Assembly (NCBI GenBank): GCA_020284085.1
Contig: JACEVL010000106.1
Location: forward strand, 522,001-586,000
Direction: 5' to 3'
DNA: 64,000 nucleotides
Source: Aporrectodea caliginosa
Lineage: Eukaryota; Annelida; Clitellata; Crassiclitellata; Lumbricidae
The translations under genes and the position numbers were made by a program. Of the stretch, positions 43,711 through 54,130 are shown one piece after another (the stretch's first letter is position 1; each line of letters opens with the position of its first letter). The notes below the pieces were generated by a model. It ran no database searches and was not told where the DNA came from. It saw only the letters and a list, made by a program, of their open reading frames with translations.

Positions 43711-44459
43711 GTACGTGTTTCGTTAACTCTGCTCGTTATATAGGCATGTAGCCTATGTTGTGCTTTGTTGTGTATGCATTAGGATGGCTCTTATTTATAT
43801 GGCGAATATTGAATGCAAGGCAAATGTTAAGTCTAACCCTATAAAGATGTCCCTTTTATGAACAAATATAATGTGCAAATTTGAGCAATAAATTGGAATA
43901 TTTACAGATGGCTTAACGACCCTAAAGTTTAGCCGCATAGCGTAAAATGCTAGAAGTCAAAAATGTTTTCTAGTTTTCCTCACTAAGTCATGCATGAAAT
44001 CAAGCTGCAATGAAAACTACTGTTTATTTAAGAATCTGGCACCAATACAGAGCAGATCTTAAAATAAGACTACTAATTATACAGTGCACTTTCATGGCTT
44101 TTTATGTAGCGTTAATTATCTCTCATGGGGAAAGTCTTTCCGACTGTTCGATAACTGGAAACGTTCATTGCAAGTTTTCTTCACAGTTGAAGCGCCCTGC
44201 GTGCCATGTCTCGGACCATGGTGACAAGTCTTCATGTATTATCGTTGCTGATTGGAAGTGTGCGAACAATTGACTCTGCGCCGTCTGCGGCTTCGATGTC
44301 GTCCATATTGTTCCATGCATTAGGGTCTTCAATTAGGAACATTTTGATATGAATATTTTCCATGCCTATAATAAGTCTAGGCTCCTTTATTTGAACCATA
44401 AGTTACGCACTTTTGTTGCTGACTGCTTTATGAGAGCTAGTTTTGACTAAACCAAAACA
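43711..44459. other. Intron stretch, unassigned
   Basis: The ORF at 44010-44273 with a hydrophobic middle has no splice context or family motif. Otherwise nothing is seen. Confidence 0.35.
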
Positions 44460-44477
44460 ATAATAATAATAATAAAG

Positions 44478-44571
<94 letters not shown>

Positions 44572-44573
44572 GC
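44460..44573. repeat. (AAT)n microsatellite
   Basis: Nearly perfect array. Its 3' end is the 5' junction of a retrotransposon fragment. Confidence 0.95.
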
Positions 44574-44875
44574 CAACTGATGCAATCGTACCACTTTGTC
44601 CCATTGGCTTTTGAAACCATGGGACCACTTAACGCCAAGGGACTGGCCTTTCTTGCCGACCTGGGTCGTCTCTTGGGCCAAATTTCGGGTGACACAAGAG
44701 AAACCAGTTTCTTGTTCCAGCGTCTGTCCGTTGTAATCCAACGTTTCAACGCTGTTGCGTTCCACAGCACTTTTGTTCTTCCAGATCTTGGACAAGGATG
44801 GCCACTCCAGAGTAAACATTGTTTTTTAATACCTGACACCTGAGGGATTATAGATACCTCGGGTAAAAAAATTAT
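44574..44875 (+). mobile_element. R2/R4/HERO-type LINE, 3' fragment 1 of a tandem trio
   Basis: Starts at the AAT array with QSYHFVPLAFETMGPLNAKG, then DLGRLLGQISGDTRETSFLF and IQRFNAVAFHSTF, ending at a stop near 44843. The 3' hairpin is CCTGAGG (44839-44845) with CCTCGGG (44857-44863), then TAAAAAAATTATAATAAT. Open throughout. Confidence 0.85.
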
Positions 44876-44896
44876 AATAATAATAATAATAATAAT
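44876..44896. repeat. Short (AAT)n array between tandem insertions
   Basis: Seven units separating the first and second fragments. Confidence 0.85.
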
Positions 44897-45630
44897 AGCC
44901 TATGTCTTTGTTCATAAAAGGGACGTCTTTTATAGGGTTAGACTTCCGCTGCGAGCACTCGCGCTCTCCAATCCTCCATGCTGGGCAATGCCTGCCCTGA
45001 CATCGCACAGGCAGAGTTGATGGAACAACAATGGCTCAGGGAGCATCCTGCAGTGGACATTGACAACGGAGCAACCCACAAACAATCTTACTGGGACCGA
45101 CCGATCATACAGAAAACGGCATCCGAGCTGACCAGCACTCAGGCCGATCCATACCATCAGTCGCGACCGCCGCGCCGCATGCCGGGGATTGGCTCTTTGC
45201 CCTACCAATGACGACATGTGGCTTGCGGCTGGACGATGAGGCGGTAAGGATCGCTGTGGGACTCCGTTTGGGAACGAGCATATGTGAGCCGCACGCTTGT
45301 CCATGCGGAGCTCAGGTGACGGCAGACGGATCTCACGGGCTGTCCTGCGGGTTGGGCCCGGGTCGGGTCGCAAGACAAGCCGCGCTGAACGACCTGGTCA
45401 GTCGCAGCCTCACACGAGCGGGATTCCCGAACATCAAGGAACCACCCGGACTATCAAGAACGGACGGCAGACGACCGGATGGACTCACGCTGATTCCATG
45501 GCGCAGAGGACGAGGACTTGTCTGGGACGCAACGGTAATTGACACCGTGGCTCCGTCATACCTTCGGGCGACATCCGTATCGGCGGGCGCGGCGGCAGAA
45601 TTAGCATCCACACAGAAGAATGATAAGTAT
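44897..45630 (+). pseudogene. R2/R4/HERO-type LINE, fragment 2 of the trio, 5' segment
   Basis: The plus strand first shows frame-shifted sequence with GNACPDIAQAELMEQQW and YWDRPIIQKTASEL, then from 45208 an open frame: MTTCGLRLDDEAVRIAVGLR, the CCHC knuckle (CPCGAQVTADGSHGLSC), RTDGRRPDGLTLIPW, RGLVWDATVIDT and STQKNDKY. It is cut in the codon context of KNDKY by a 2644-bp transposon and resumes in frame at 48283 with GQLIATYHS. The endonuclease motif R-P-D-G ... W-D-A-T-V is intact. Confidence 0.85.
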
Positions 45631-45904
45631 TAGGGTGTGTCAATTTTCGAAAGGTCAATATTTAAAAAGGTAATAGCGATAAGTTTGTACATTTTCGTGT
45701 GGAAAATCGAAATATAGGTATAAATTTTGTTTGCAATGAGATTTATCTACTTCGATTTACACTCGAATTATCGTGTATTGACGTAAATAAACTGCTTTAA
45801 TATGGAGCTAGCTGAAATATTTTAAAAGACTCTAATATGAGTTTCTTGTCTGTTAGACATTGTATAATGTGTAATATTGCGTATTATTACTGCATTATTG
45901 TCAT

Positions 45905-46150
45905 GTATTAATTGTATTGTATTGTATTGTATTGTATTTGATCATTTATAAAGCGCTTCTCATAGCATGAGCCCTTCAGAAGCGCTCCCAATGCGAGGTA
46001 CTCCGAGAGAAAAGGAAGGTTTTAAGGTGAGATAAAGAGGTAGAGATGCCGAGATGCCACCGGAGAGGATGATAGAGCGCAAAGAAGGAGAAAGTCCATT
46101 CCATAGAGAGAGACCTATACAGGCAAAGGACGTGGATTGTCTAATCAATT
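45905..46150 (-). mobile_element. L2/CR1-like LINE 3' fragment nested in the transposon
   Basis: The minus strand gives FACIGLSLWNGLSPSLRSI and the tail GAGAAGCGCTTTATAAATGA with (CAATA)n. Confidence 0.6.
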
Positions 46151-46259
46151 ATCAAGATTATTTATCATACACTGTGTGCTACATAATTATGTTAATGCAT
46201 GTTAGAATTAAGGCACTGTTTAACATGACGTGTGTAGCCTATACCTTTTCAGATAGTCA

Positions 46260-47478
46260 GAATGTCCCATGTAAAAACAAGATTGCTAGCCTGGACTCAT
46301 TTACATCACCTGGTTGGGTCAAATATGCAAAGTTTGAAGACGAAATTCAGCAGAATGGTATAAGTTGTATTTTATTTGATGGGCGTCGTGATGAAACGAG
46401 GGTCATGACTGTTAAAAGCAGAAGAGAATGGCAAAATGTATCCAGGTTTTGTTAAAGAAGAGCATATTACAGTTTGCATGGAACCATGCAGGAAGTAGAT
46501 AGCTGTGGCGTTTTGACCCTGATAACGCAACTAAAACGAAAACACATTGCTGATAGTATGGTTGAGTGGTTGAACGAAAGAGATAAAAAAAAAGCAACGA
46601 AAAAGAAAACACATGCTGAAATAATTGCTGATAGTCTGGTTGAATGGTTAACAGATAGAGGAGCAGACAAGACTCTTCAAGCTTTTGGAGGTGATTCCTG
46701 TAATGTCAACACTGGTTGGGAGGGAAGAGAAATGCATTATGTCGAGGAGAAGCTACAAAGGAAGCTCGTGCGGATTGTTTGTGATCTGATAATTATTTGA
46801 GAACTGCATGCCACTGAGGCACCTAGTTAGCCTACTGCTTTAGATGGCAAGACACTAAGGAACAACAAGTGGTCAGGTCCCTTAGGAAAAATGTTGGATT
46901 CTGCTACTGATCTGGACATCGATCCTGATTTCACAAAAGTCTGTGTTGGTCCTGGTCTCCCTCAGCTCAGCGATGAAGTAGTGAAAGACTTATATTAAGC
47001 ACAGATACAGATCAGAGCTATGGCTACAGAATTATCACAGCAATTTGGACACGTGTTTGCCGAAGGATCTTCCTCTGTTGGAGATAGGATCTGTCTCCCA
47101 CAGCAGGTGGCTCACAACAGCTCTGAGGTTCATGAGAATTTGGATCTCTAAGCATAATCTAAAAGGAAGGAATCTGAACAATTCAAGGATGATTTGGAGT
47201 TCTGTGTTGAGGTCTGTATTGTTAATTGGTTCAATATAAAGATAAATAACAACTGGACACAAAGACCCAGGCATCTTTTTGTCCAGCTACAAATGATGAA
47301 AGAACAGCGTGAAGAGGTGAAGACGATTGTCACGCCAACAGTGAGGAGTTCTGCTCGGTATAGTTTTAGCGAGTGTGTGCTGCAAGCAATGTTGTGCAGT
47401 GACGAGGAAAAGGAGAGAAGAGAAGCAGTGGAGGAGATACCGAAGATCAGAGGTGATAACTTGGAGACAGCCGGGTGA
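46260..47478 (+). pseudogene. Uncharacterised transposase-like gene of the TAGGGTG element
   Basis: Frames on the plus strand, separated by stops, include an N-terminal part ending at 46455, then 46474-46797 (IADSMVEWLNERDKKKA, then GGDSCNVNTGWEGREMHYVE and EKLQRKLVRIVCDLI). It continues with LDGKTLRNNKWSGPLGKML and a C-terminal region to 47478 (SSARYSFSECVLQAMLCSDE). The block D-(S/T)-x-x-N-T-G-x-x-G ... E-x-x-x-x-R-K matches two other remnants here. In hAT-like enzymes a catalytic Asp lies in a similar place before a C-x-H motif, so a distant relation is possible but unproven. Stops make it inactive. Confidence 0.5.
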
Positions 47479-48230
47479 GACCCAGGAAAACACCAACCAT
47501 CAACCCTGAAGCGACTGCACTCTCAAACTGATAGACTGGAGCCCTGGAGTATCTTAGTCCCCTTTCACCTGCTCCCTAAAAACAGCAGAGATCAAGGCTT
47601 TTGTGGGCAACCCAATGGTGGTTCCTGACTGGCCATCACATACACAGTTTATGTCGAAAGGTGTCTGATGACAACTGAGGCTCCTGGTCATGCGTACAGT
47701 CATGAGACGAGTAACCACTACACCAAAAGTCAAATGATCAGCCAGGTTTATGACTGATAGCGGATTATATTTGGCAATCTTACAAAGGGTAGAGAACTAG
47801 TATACGAGTTTGTATAAAACCCTTGTGATGAAATATCTTTTGTCTTCAGTTGGTAAAATTAATCAGTCATGCGGTCGCGTTCTGAGTTTGTACTGACGTC
47901 TGGCCTTAGGAGGGATTATTCCACTTCCGAGCGAGAGCTCAAGGGTCAAAACATATGCAAGCAGGACATGATGTCTTTGGTTGATTTTGTACAATTCCAT
48001 TAACTTGACCTCACAAAATGACATTTGCTATGATAGTATGACAGTTTCTTTTTTGACACTGTGTGGCTACAGATTTTCTTCAATTCTATTGTACGTTCAA
48101 ATCAATTGTATGTAATTATGGCTCATTTCAACTGTAAATCGAAGTAGCTAGCACTCCTTTAAGGCTGTTTCTGGAGCTATATTTGGATTCAGCATGTATA
48201 AATGCACACTTTCATCACTAGTCGTTTGTG
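47479..48230. other. 3' part of the TAGGGTG element, no coding recognised
   Basis: Non-coding by eye, ending in the right terminal repeat. Confidence 0.5.
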
Positions 48231-48274
48231 AATTTCGAAAAAGGTCATATGACACCCCAAATTGACACACCCTA

Positions 48275-48581
48275 ATAAGTATGGCCAGCTCATCGCAACT
48301 TACCACTCTGTTCCGCTGGCCTTCGAGATCATGGGTCCCATCAACAACAGCGGAATGGATTTCATCAAGGATTTGGCGCGCCTCCTAAACCAGGCCACTG
48401 GAGACCCGAAAGAGACATGCTACCTTTTGCAGCGCTTATCAGTTTGCATCCAGCGATTCAATGCCGTTGCCTTCATGGGCTCTTTCCAATTTTCAACAGC
48501 CAGATATGGATGAGTAGCCGTTCCAGATGCTACACTTTACATAATATCTAAGACCCTGGGGGAATGAAGTACCTCAGGGCA
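48275..48581 (+). pseudogene. R2/R4/HERO-type LINE, fragment 2 of the trio, 3' segment
   Basis: Continues the interrupted ORF: GQLIATYHSVPLAFEIMGP, DLARLLNQATGDPKETCYLL, IQRFNAVAFMGSF and a stop at 48513. The 3' hairpin is CCCTGGGG (48554-48561) with CCTCAGGG (48572-48579), then CAAATAATAAT. Both stem arms differ from other copies in ways that keep pairing. Confidence 0.85.
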
Positions 48582-48604
48582 AATAATAATAATAATAATA
48601 ATAA

Positions 48605-48685
<81 letters not shown>

Positions 48686-48695
48686 TATCATCATT
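48582..48695. repeat. (AAT)n microsatellite
   Basis: Array with AAG and ATA interruptions, between the second and third fragments. Confidence 0.95.
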
Positions 48696-49265
48696 ATCAC
48701 CACACGCGGGAGATTGGTTGCTAGCACCTCCGGTTACAGCATTGGGTCTGCGCTTGTCTGATGAAGTAATAAGGATCGCGGTTGGAATTCGACTTGGAAC
48801 GACGCTATGCGAACCACATTTTGTGTTACTGTGGCCAGAGAGTCGACGTCCGAGGATTCAACGGTCTGGCCTGCAAAAAAACGCTGGCAGACAGCAACGA
48901 CACATCATCCTGAACGATATAGTGTGGCGATCCTTTGAAAGAGCAAACATCCCTTCCCGGAAGGAACCGTTGGGCCTCACCAGAGAAGATGGCAAACGAC
49001 CGGACGGCGTGACACTTATCCCGGGGTCATGAGGAAGGTGCCTCACTTGGAACGTGACCGTTTCGGTCACATTTGCGACTTCACATCTGACAGCCACATC
49101 AACCGAAGCGGATGAGGCCGCAAACCGGGTTGTCGCCGCCAAAAGATCGAAATACGCTGCCATCAACAGAACACACGCTTTTGCGGCGGTTGCATTGGAG
49201 TCCAGCGGTTCTTGGAGTTCTGAAGGACTGGATTTTGTGATGTAATTAGGACGAAGGTTGACCGA
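48696..49265 (+). pseudogene. R2/R4/HERO-type LINE, fragment 3 of the trio
   Basis: ALGLRLSDEVIRIAVGIRLG and CEPHFVLLWPESRR (the CCHC knuckle lost by frameshift or substitution), then RHIILNDIVWRSFERANIPS, REDGKRPDGVTLIPGS, a stop (49030-49032), CLTWNVTV, KRSKYAAINRTHAF and GLDFVM with a stop. The W-N-V-T-V reading replaces the catalytic Asp of W-D-V-T-V by Asn. No 3' hairpin is seen, so the 3' end is lost. Confidence 0.8.
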
Positions 49266-49402
49266 TGCAAAATAAGTTGACAAACCACAACTTAGTACAA
49301 ATAAGAAAACAAAATCGCCTACGCTAGTCTCCTGATGTTAAGTGTCATTTTGAACAGCTGACATTGTCAAGATTATAAACACTGCTCAGGCAACTAGAAG
49401 AG

Positions 49403-49870
49403 TCACCAGCGGAAGGCTGGCGCAGACACGCTAATCCCAGCCAGAGGATTCCCAACTAGAGTTGATGGGTGTCGGCAGTTTAGAGTTTCTGTAGCAAGGA
49501 TGTTGAAACGTCGGATGATGTCAGACGTCGTCCGGAGATTTCTCGAACCACCCCAGATAGTCCGCCACAAAGAACAAGTTTCGGTTGGACGTCCAACGGT
49601 TGTTATCGTATCCGCAATTGACATCTGGCCCCTCTCCAAACACCAGGTTATCCATTGGCCCGCCGCGTTGAAAGTAGCCCGAAGAAGATGGCGTAAGTAG
49701 GTCATTTGGACCTGAGGCTTTACTGTCTGCAGAAACCTGTCAACCCTCGTGCTGTAGGAGGACCATTCCAGACACGGAGAGGTTACGAAATTTTCAACCG
49801 AAACCGTCTTAAATGCAGTTTCTCCGCGGTGAAAACAAGTAATAAATCCGATACGGCGATTCGGCAAACA
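49403..49870 (-). pseudogene. Possible Tc1-like transposase relic
   Basis: A 154-codon open minus-strand frame contains SDIIRRFNILATETLNCRH and PSTLVGNPLAGISVSAPAF. This recalls the V-R-x-R-L-x-x-A-x-L-x-x-R-R-P-x-x-x-x-P-L-T region between the DNA-binding and catalytic domains of some Tc1-like transposases. The catalytic part is absent and the match is loose. It could be a chance ORF in a GC-rich patch. Confidence 0.25.
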
Positions 49871-49977
49871 GTAACTCTCAAACTTGCGAAATGCCGCATC
49901 TAAACGGAGTAATCTGCCAAAATTACAGAGACGAATGTCAGCACAACAACCAACATGGCTGCTGACATGCTCAGACT

Positions 49978-50454
49978 GGTGTCACGACATTTCGTCTACG
50001 ACACTTCGTCTACACATATTTCGTCTAACGACATTTCATCTACAAAGTTATTTTATATTGTAACTTTAAAATGGAATCTGGATTGATGAAAAACACTGTT
50101 TCCCTAAATGAAAGTGGGATTGATGACAACATTCCTGTGTTGAAATAGAAGCTGGATTGCTCGAAATAATTTTTTTACCGTAAATAGAAGCTGGATGCCA
50201 AGCTCGATGCATGGATGAAACTAAGTTCAATTCAATAGAAGCTCGATTGATGAATATAATCTTTTCAGTAATTATTAGCTGGATTCCTGAGAATATTCAG
50301 CACGTTTTAGCGAAACTATAGGGCCTAAGAACGCGACCTCTGTTGATTAACCGTAATGGATAAAGATACACTTGTAGACGAAATGTCGGTAGACGAAGTG
50401 TCTGTAGACGAAGTGTCGTAGATGAAAAGTCTGTAGACGAGTTGTCGTGGAACC
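49978..50454. mobile_element. MULE-like MITE with GACGAAATGTCGTAGAC repeats
   Basis: The ends GGTGTCACGACATTTCGTC and (complement) GGTTCCACGACAACTCGTC are inverted repeats. Each end bears three to five ACGAAGTGTC/CATTTCGTCTAC units. Flanks GCTCAGACT (49969-49977) and GCGCAGACC (50455-50463) match at 7 of 9 bases, consistent with an old 9-bp target duplication as in Mutator-like elements. The interior repeats AAGCTGGATTGATGA-type words. Confidence 0.6.
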
Positions 50455-50658
50455 GCGCAGACCATGCTAGATTATGATATAATCTTTTTATTGGACCAAT
50501 AAAATATTTATTGGTTCATTGATTGAAAATGAAATATGAGCAGATACATTTCATGAAATTCCAAAAGCCAATTATTTAGCTGCTTGTCTTTTATTACTTT
50601 AAAAAATGACTGAATTATAGGCCTATTTAGATGCTGTTTTTACTTTGCAACTTTTCAG

Positions 50659-51002
50659 CATCAGATGTTGGTCATGGTAATGCATACGAGCTCCGACAGA
50701 GAGAAGGAGACAGCAATATTTACGAGTGTGTGTTAGGAAATGACATCGACGTTGATGAATCAGGATATCATAAACTGGATACTCCGCAACGATGTCTTCC
50801 AGATATACCACCCATTTATCATGGACTTGTAGAACATGACAACGGACACGAGCTCCTACAGAGAGAAGAAACCGATACTTATGAGGCTGTCTTGGGAGAT
50901 GACATCGACGTTGATGAATCAGGCTACGATTATCCTGATGCTTCACAACGTCGTCTCCCATCTATGTCGGGCATTTATGATGACCTGGATTTCGACAAAT
51001 AG
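50659..51002 (+). CDS. Ig-superfamily receptor, cytoplasmic tail exon with tandem tyrosine repeats
   Basis: The acceptor CAACTTTTCAG is followed by phase-1 entry; 113 residues to the TAG at 51000-51002. The tail is acidic and built from two repeats with a period of 53 residues: Y21/Y74 in (I/T)YE(C/A)VLG, Y36/Y89 in DIDVDESGY, and Y53/Y106 in IY(H/D)(G/D)L. Y9 (AYEL) and Y91 add to eight tyrosines. SGYHKL (34-39) fits the ITIM consensus (S/I/V/L)-x-Y-x-x-(I/V/L), and YECV, YEAV, YHGL and YDDL are Y-x-x-hydrophobic motifs of the SH2-docking or sorting type. No classic ITAM spacing is present. It is plausibly phosphorylated by Src-family kinases to recruit SH2 proteins, which is inference. Confidence 0.7.
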
Positions 51003-51034
51003 CACTGACAAACTTCCGCGATAGCGATTGTCAT

Positions 51035-52330
51035 TAACATTAAACTATTTCATGCATTGAAACTTGTATCACAATTGTGCTAACGTTTCTGTTTAACGAA
51101 TCATCGAACTATTTTTCCTCATGGGATGACTTTATTCTTTATCATACTATTGTGCTGTTAGACCGACCATTAATAATTAGGCACTCAAAAACCAAAAATA
51201 GCTGATCTCCACATTATCGAGAGAGATATACAATTTTATATATTGAAATCCTTGATAAATTATCGAATTAACCTGTTTATGGGATGATTTTATATTTAAT
51301 AGAAGTCATGTTTTAGATCTATTATACCGGATATTTACGAGGAGTTCTAAAATCTAAAATAGCTCTGCTCCGCTTTATGTTACCGAGTGCCCTGCGACCA
51401 TTCATGTGTTGACACTTTTATCTACAATGTGCTAGCGTTTCCGGTTGAAGAATGATCAAACTATGGTTATATGTATCGAACGTTTTGGTTTATGGGACGA
51501 TTTATATATAAAATAAATCATGTTATATATCTATACTACCAGACATTTATGCTGAATTTTAAAATCTAAACTAGCTCTACTCCGATCATGCTACCGAATG
51601 CCTTGCAACCATTTCATGTATTCAAACTTTTATATACAATGTGCTTACGCTTCGATTGAAGAATTATGAAACTTTTGCTATAATAATTTTTTATATATGT
51701 AATTATTTTGTTTCTGGGACGATTTCAATTTAATCTAAATCATGTCATAATTCTTTTACACCGGACATTTATGTGGAATTTTAAAATCTAAACTAGTTCT
51801 ACTTCAGTGATGCTGCCGGATGCCCTGCAATCATTTCATGCATTTATACTTTTATTCCCAATGTGCTAACGTATGCCATTGAAGAATTCTGAAACTATTG
51901 TATAGTTATTGAACTTTTTTGTGATTGAGACGTTTTATATTTAATCTAAATCTAGTTATAAATCTGTTATACCGGACATTTATGATGAATTTGAGCATCT
52001 AAGCCGGCTCTACTCCAGTCATGCTACCGAATGCCTTGCAACCCTTACATGTATTGAAACTTTTAGTTACAAAATGCCAACGTTTCCGATTGAAAAATTA
52101 TAAAACTTTTACTATATCTATCGAACTGGTAGTCACATTATTTGGTTATGGAACGATTTATATGTTAAACTATAATAATCATGTTATAATGTATTCTACC
52201 GAACATTTATGAGAAACTTTAAAACCTAAAATAAATCTACTGCACGTTAGACTCGTATTCACGATATAAGTTTTACTAACGTTGCGCCTGAAGAATCGTC
52301 AAAATATTATGTTTCTGGGGCAATTAATAT
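51035..52330. repeat. ~210-bp satellite, about six units, in the receptor 3' UTR
   Basis: Units are recognised by CATGTATTGAAACTTTTA, AATGTGCTAACGTTTCCG, TTGAAGAAT, GGGACGATTTTATAT, ATACCGGACATTTATG and TTTTAAAATCTAAACTAGCT. Anchor words start near 51051, 51403, 51617, 51837, 52048 and 52250, giving spacings of about 200-220 bp with one degenerate unit. The first unit begins about 35 bp after the receptor stop codon. Confidence 0.85.
51039..51044 (+). terminator. Candidate polyadenylation signal ATTAAA
   Basis: ATTAAA lies 37 bp after the receptor stop codon, in the first satellite unit. Sequence match only. Confidence 0.3.
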
Positions 52331-52865
52331 TTGAATGAAACGATGGTATTGTGCTCTCACAAAATAATGACTCTCATATTTATTTGTGTTTCTATGAATG
52401 CACAGTTGCACACATATGGACGCTGCGTAATCTACACTGTTGAAACAGTGTGCTTTTAGCGATGAACCACGTCTTCTGACGTTGGTACTCATTATTGATG
52501 TAAAGTGCTGTTCTGAAACCTTATTGGCATGGTATAAACTATCAAGTCAGGATCTGAATCCATCGCACTGGTTGAGCTTTGCGTGTGTGTGCGAACCATC
52601 ACTGGTGACTTTCAAATTATTTGAGCATCGCTTGCTAGCTAATGAGCATTGGTTTCTTAACGAGATTTATTCTTGAATGGACTGCGGTGGAGGTCGTCTC
52701 GGGTTATTTAAACCAATCTAATGACTTCTTACAGACGTTTCCATCGTCCACAAAGCATGGGTTGATGATTGCTTCCATTGAATTGGTAGTCAAAGTGAAA
52801 ATCCATTACACAAACCAGGTCGAAATTCAGCAAATCAGGACGCTATAAGAAGTCAGGCTACTGCA
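52331..52865. other. Unassigned stretch
   Basis: ORFs at 52440-52848 show no motif; no repeat was recognised. Confidence 0.35.
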
Positions 52866-53088
52866 TAGGCGCCGACTTTTGTTTTTGTCTCTGAGTGCAT
52901 GGATTCTACAGGGTCACGTTGTTAGAAAAAATATTTGAAACTGACGGTGACTGACATAGTTGTGCAATGTTGGGTATTTGTGAGAAATTTGAATCTAGGG
53001 TCCGAATTCTTCGGGGTGCTACGCACCCAATGTACTTTCTCTTTGGGTGCATTCACACCCAAGGTTCACAGAGAGTCGGCCCTATAGC
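52866..53088. mobile_element. Candidate short MITE
   Basis: The ends TAGGCGCCGACT and (complement) TAGGGCCGACT form a short inverted repeat around 223 bp. GTGCATTCACACCCAAGG near the right end resembles hAT-type ends. No clear target duplication was found. Confidence 0.35.
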
Positions 53089-53530
53089 CTAGAGGGAGAA
53101 AGCATGCTGAAACTGATGATCATTATTGTCAGGAGTAATCAGAGTAAGTGGTTTTAATACTAAGTCAGTTGAACTGCATTGCATTGCATGATGCATCATT
53201 GTTTGCATTAGCAACTGTTCATAATTTTCTGGTAGATCCGTAGTAGGACTATTTATTACTAATCTACAGTGTATTACACATTACATAGTTTGAAAGTGAA
53301 CCTTTATTGACCGTCTGCATTATAGGCCTAACAGTTCACTTAACCTCAGTTATCTTGAAAATGTTTCATGTATCATGTTTGTCATAAAAAGGTGGAAAAC
53401 AGTTGGAGAGAGTCTAACTAAATATTTTTAGTTTAGTTAACTTATTTGCAAAATCAGTTGCCAACTTTTAGTTAAACTTTTTTAGTTGGAAAACAGTTAC
53501 AGTTTAACTTTAAAAAGTAGTTAGTGCCAC
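53089..53530. other. Unassigned stretch
   Basis: Nothing recognised except short TTTTAGTT repeats near 53420-53500. Confidence 0.35.
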
Positions 53531-53897
53531 CTGTCACGAAATAGAGCATCCCCCATACATGAGTATCCCCCTTAGCGAAATTGAGTATTCGGTTTAATTT
53601 GCATTTTGAGCGTTTTCTAAGTGTATTCAGTCGTAGCCTACTGTTTGGATTTATTGTACACATAAAATATTTTAAGTTGCATATCTTTAGTTTGTACGTC
53701 GACCTGAAATCAATTTACTTCGTTTTTGGTGATTTTGACTGGATTTTCGTCGAGACTATCGTGATGCGTATGACGATGGAGGGGGGGATAGAATGGTTTA
53801 ACCTCCGGATACTCTAAACCGGTTTATTCCATACGGGGGGGATAAATTCATTCATCCCCGGATAGTCATAGGACGGATACTCTATTTCCTGATAGGC
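53531..53897 (+). mobile_element. MITE family copy A
   Basis: The ends TGTCACGAAATAGAGCATCC and (complement) ATCAGGAAATAGAGTATCC are inverted repeats. The whole about 365-bp sequence matches 59295-59629 in inverse orientation (ATTCGGTTTAATTTGCATTT, ATATTTTAAGTTGC, TTTTGACTGGA, AAACCGGTTTAT). Confidence 0.7.
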
Positions 53898-54130
53898 CTA
53901 CCACCACTGTTTATTTTGTCATTAATAACAATTAACAACGCAAGTTCAACTTTGTCATCAAATTTTCTGCGAAAATATTTCGATTTCATAAGAGCAACCG
54001 GCAATTCCCATTCACCAAATCCGTCGAAGGAGACAGGGAACACCTCGTAGTACACAATTAACAAAGCAATATGGCATGCTGCAAGCACTAGACCAGGTAG
54101 ACCTGCAATAATTATCACTGCTATTATCAT
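53898..54130 (-). other. Open minus-strand frame with N-terminal hydrophobic segment
   Basis: The ATG at 54130 opens MIIAVIIIAGLPGLVLAACH, a possible signal or membrane segment, then VYYEVFPVSFDGFGEWELP and FDDKVELALLIVINDKI, running into the MITE at 53897. It could be a first exon disrupted by that insertion, or chance. No family was recognised. Confidence 0.22.

Larger units (their letters stand above)
45631..48274 (+). mobile_element. TAGGGTG-terminated transposon inserted in a LINE ORF, perfect 8-bp TSD
   Basis: The element is 2644 bp. The left end is TAGGGTGTGTCAATTTTCGA and the right end complements it (AAATTGACACACCCTA), 16 perfect terminal bases. The target duplication ATAAGTAT is perfect (45623-45630 and 48275-48282). 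The plus strand carries a broken transposase-like ORF. An 8-bp duplication suggests hAT-type or another 8-bp superfamily. Confidence 0.9.

Noticed and set aside
44010..44273. 87-codon ORF with a hydrophobic centre
   Set aside because: No splice context, homology or composition to separate it from chance in AT-rich intron DNA.
51035..52330. CRISPR-like or immune array
   Set aside because: Units are about 210 bp and diverged with no unique spacers; this is satellite DNA in a eukaryote.
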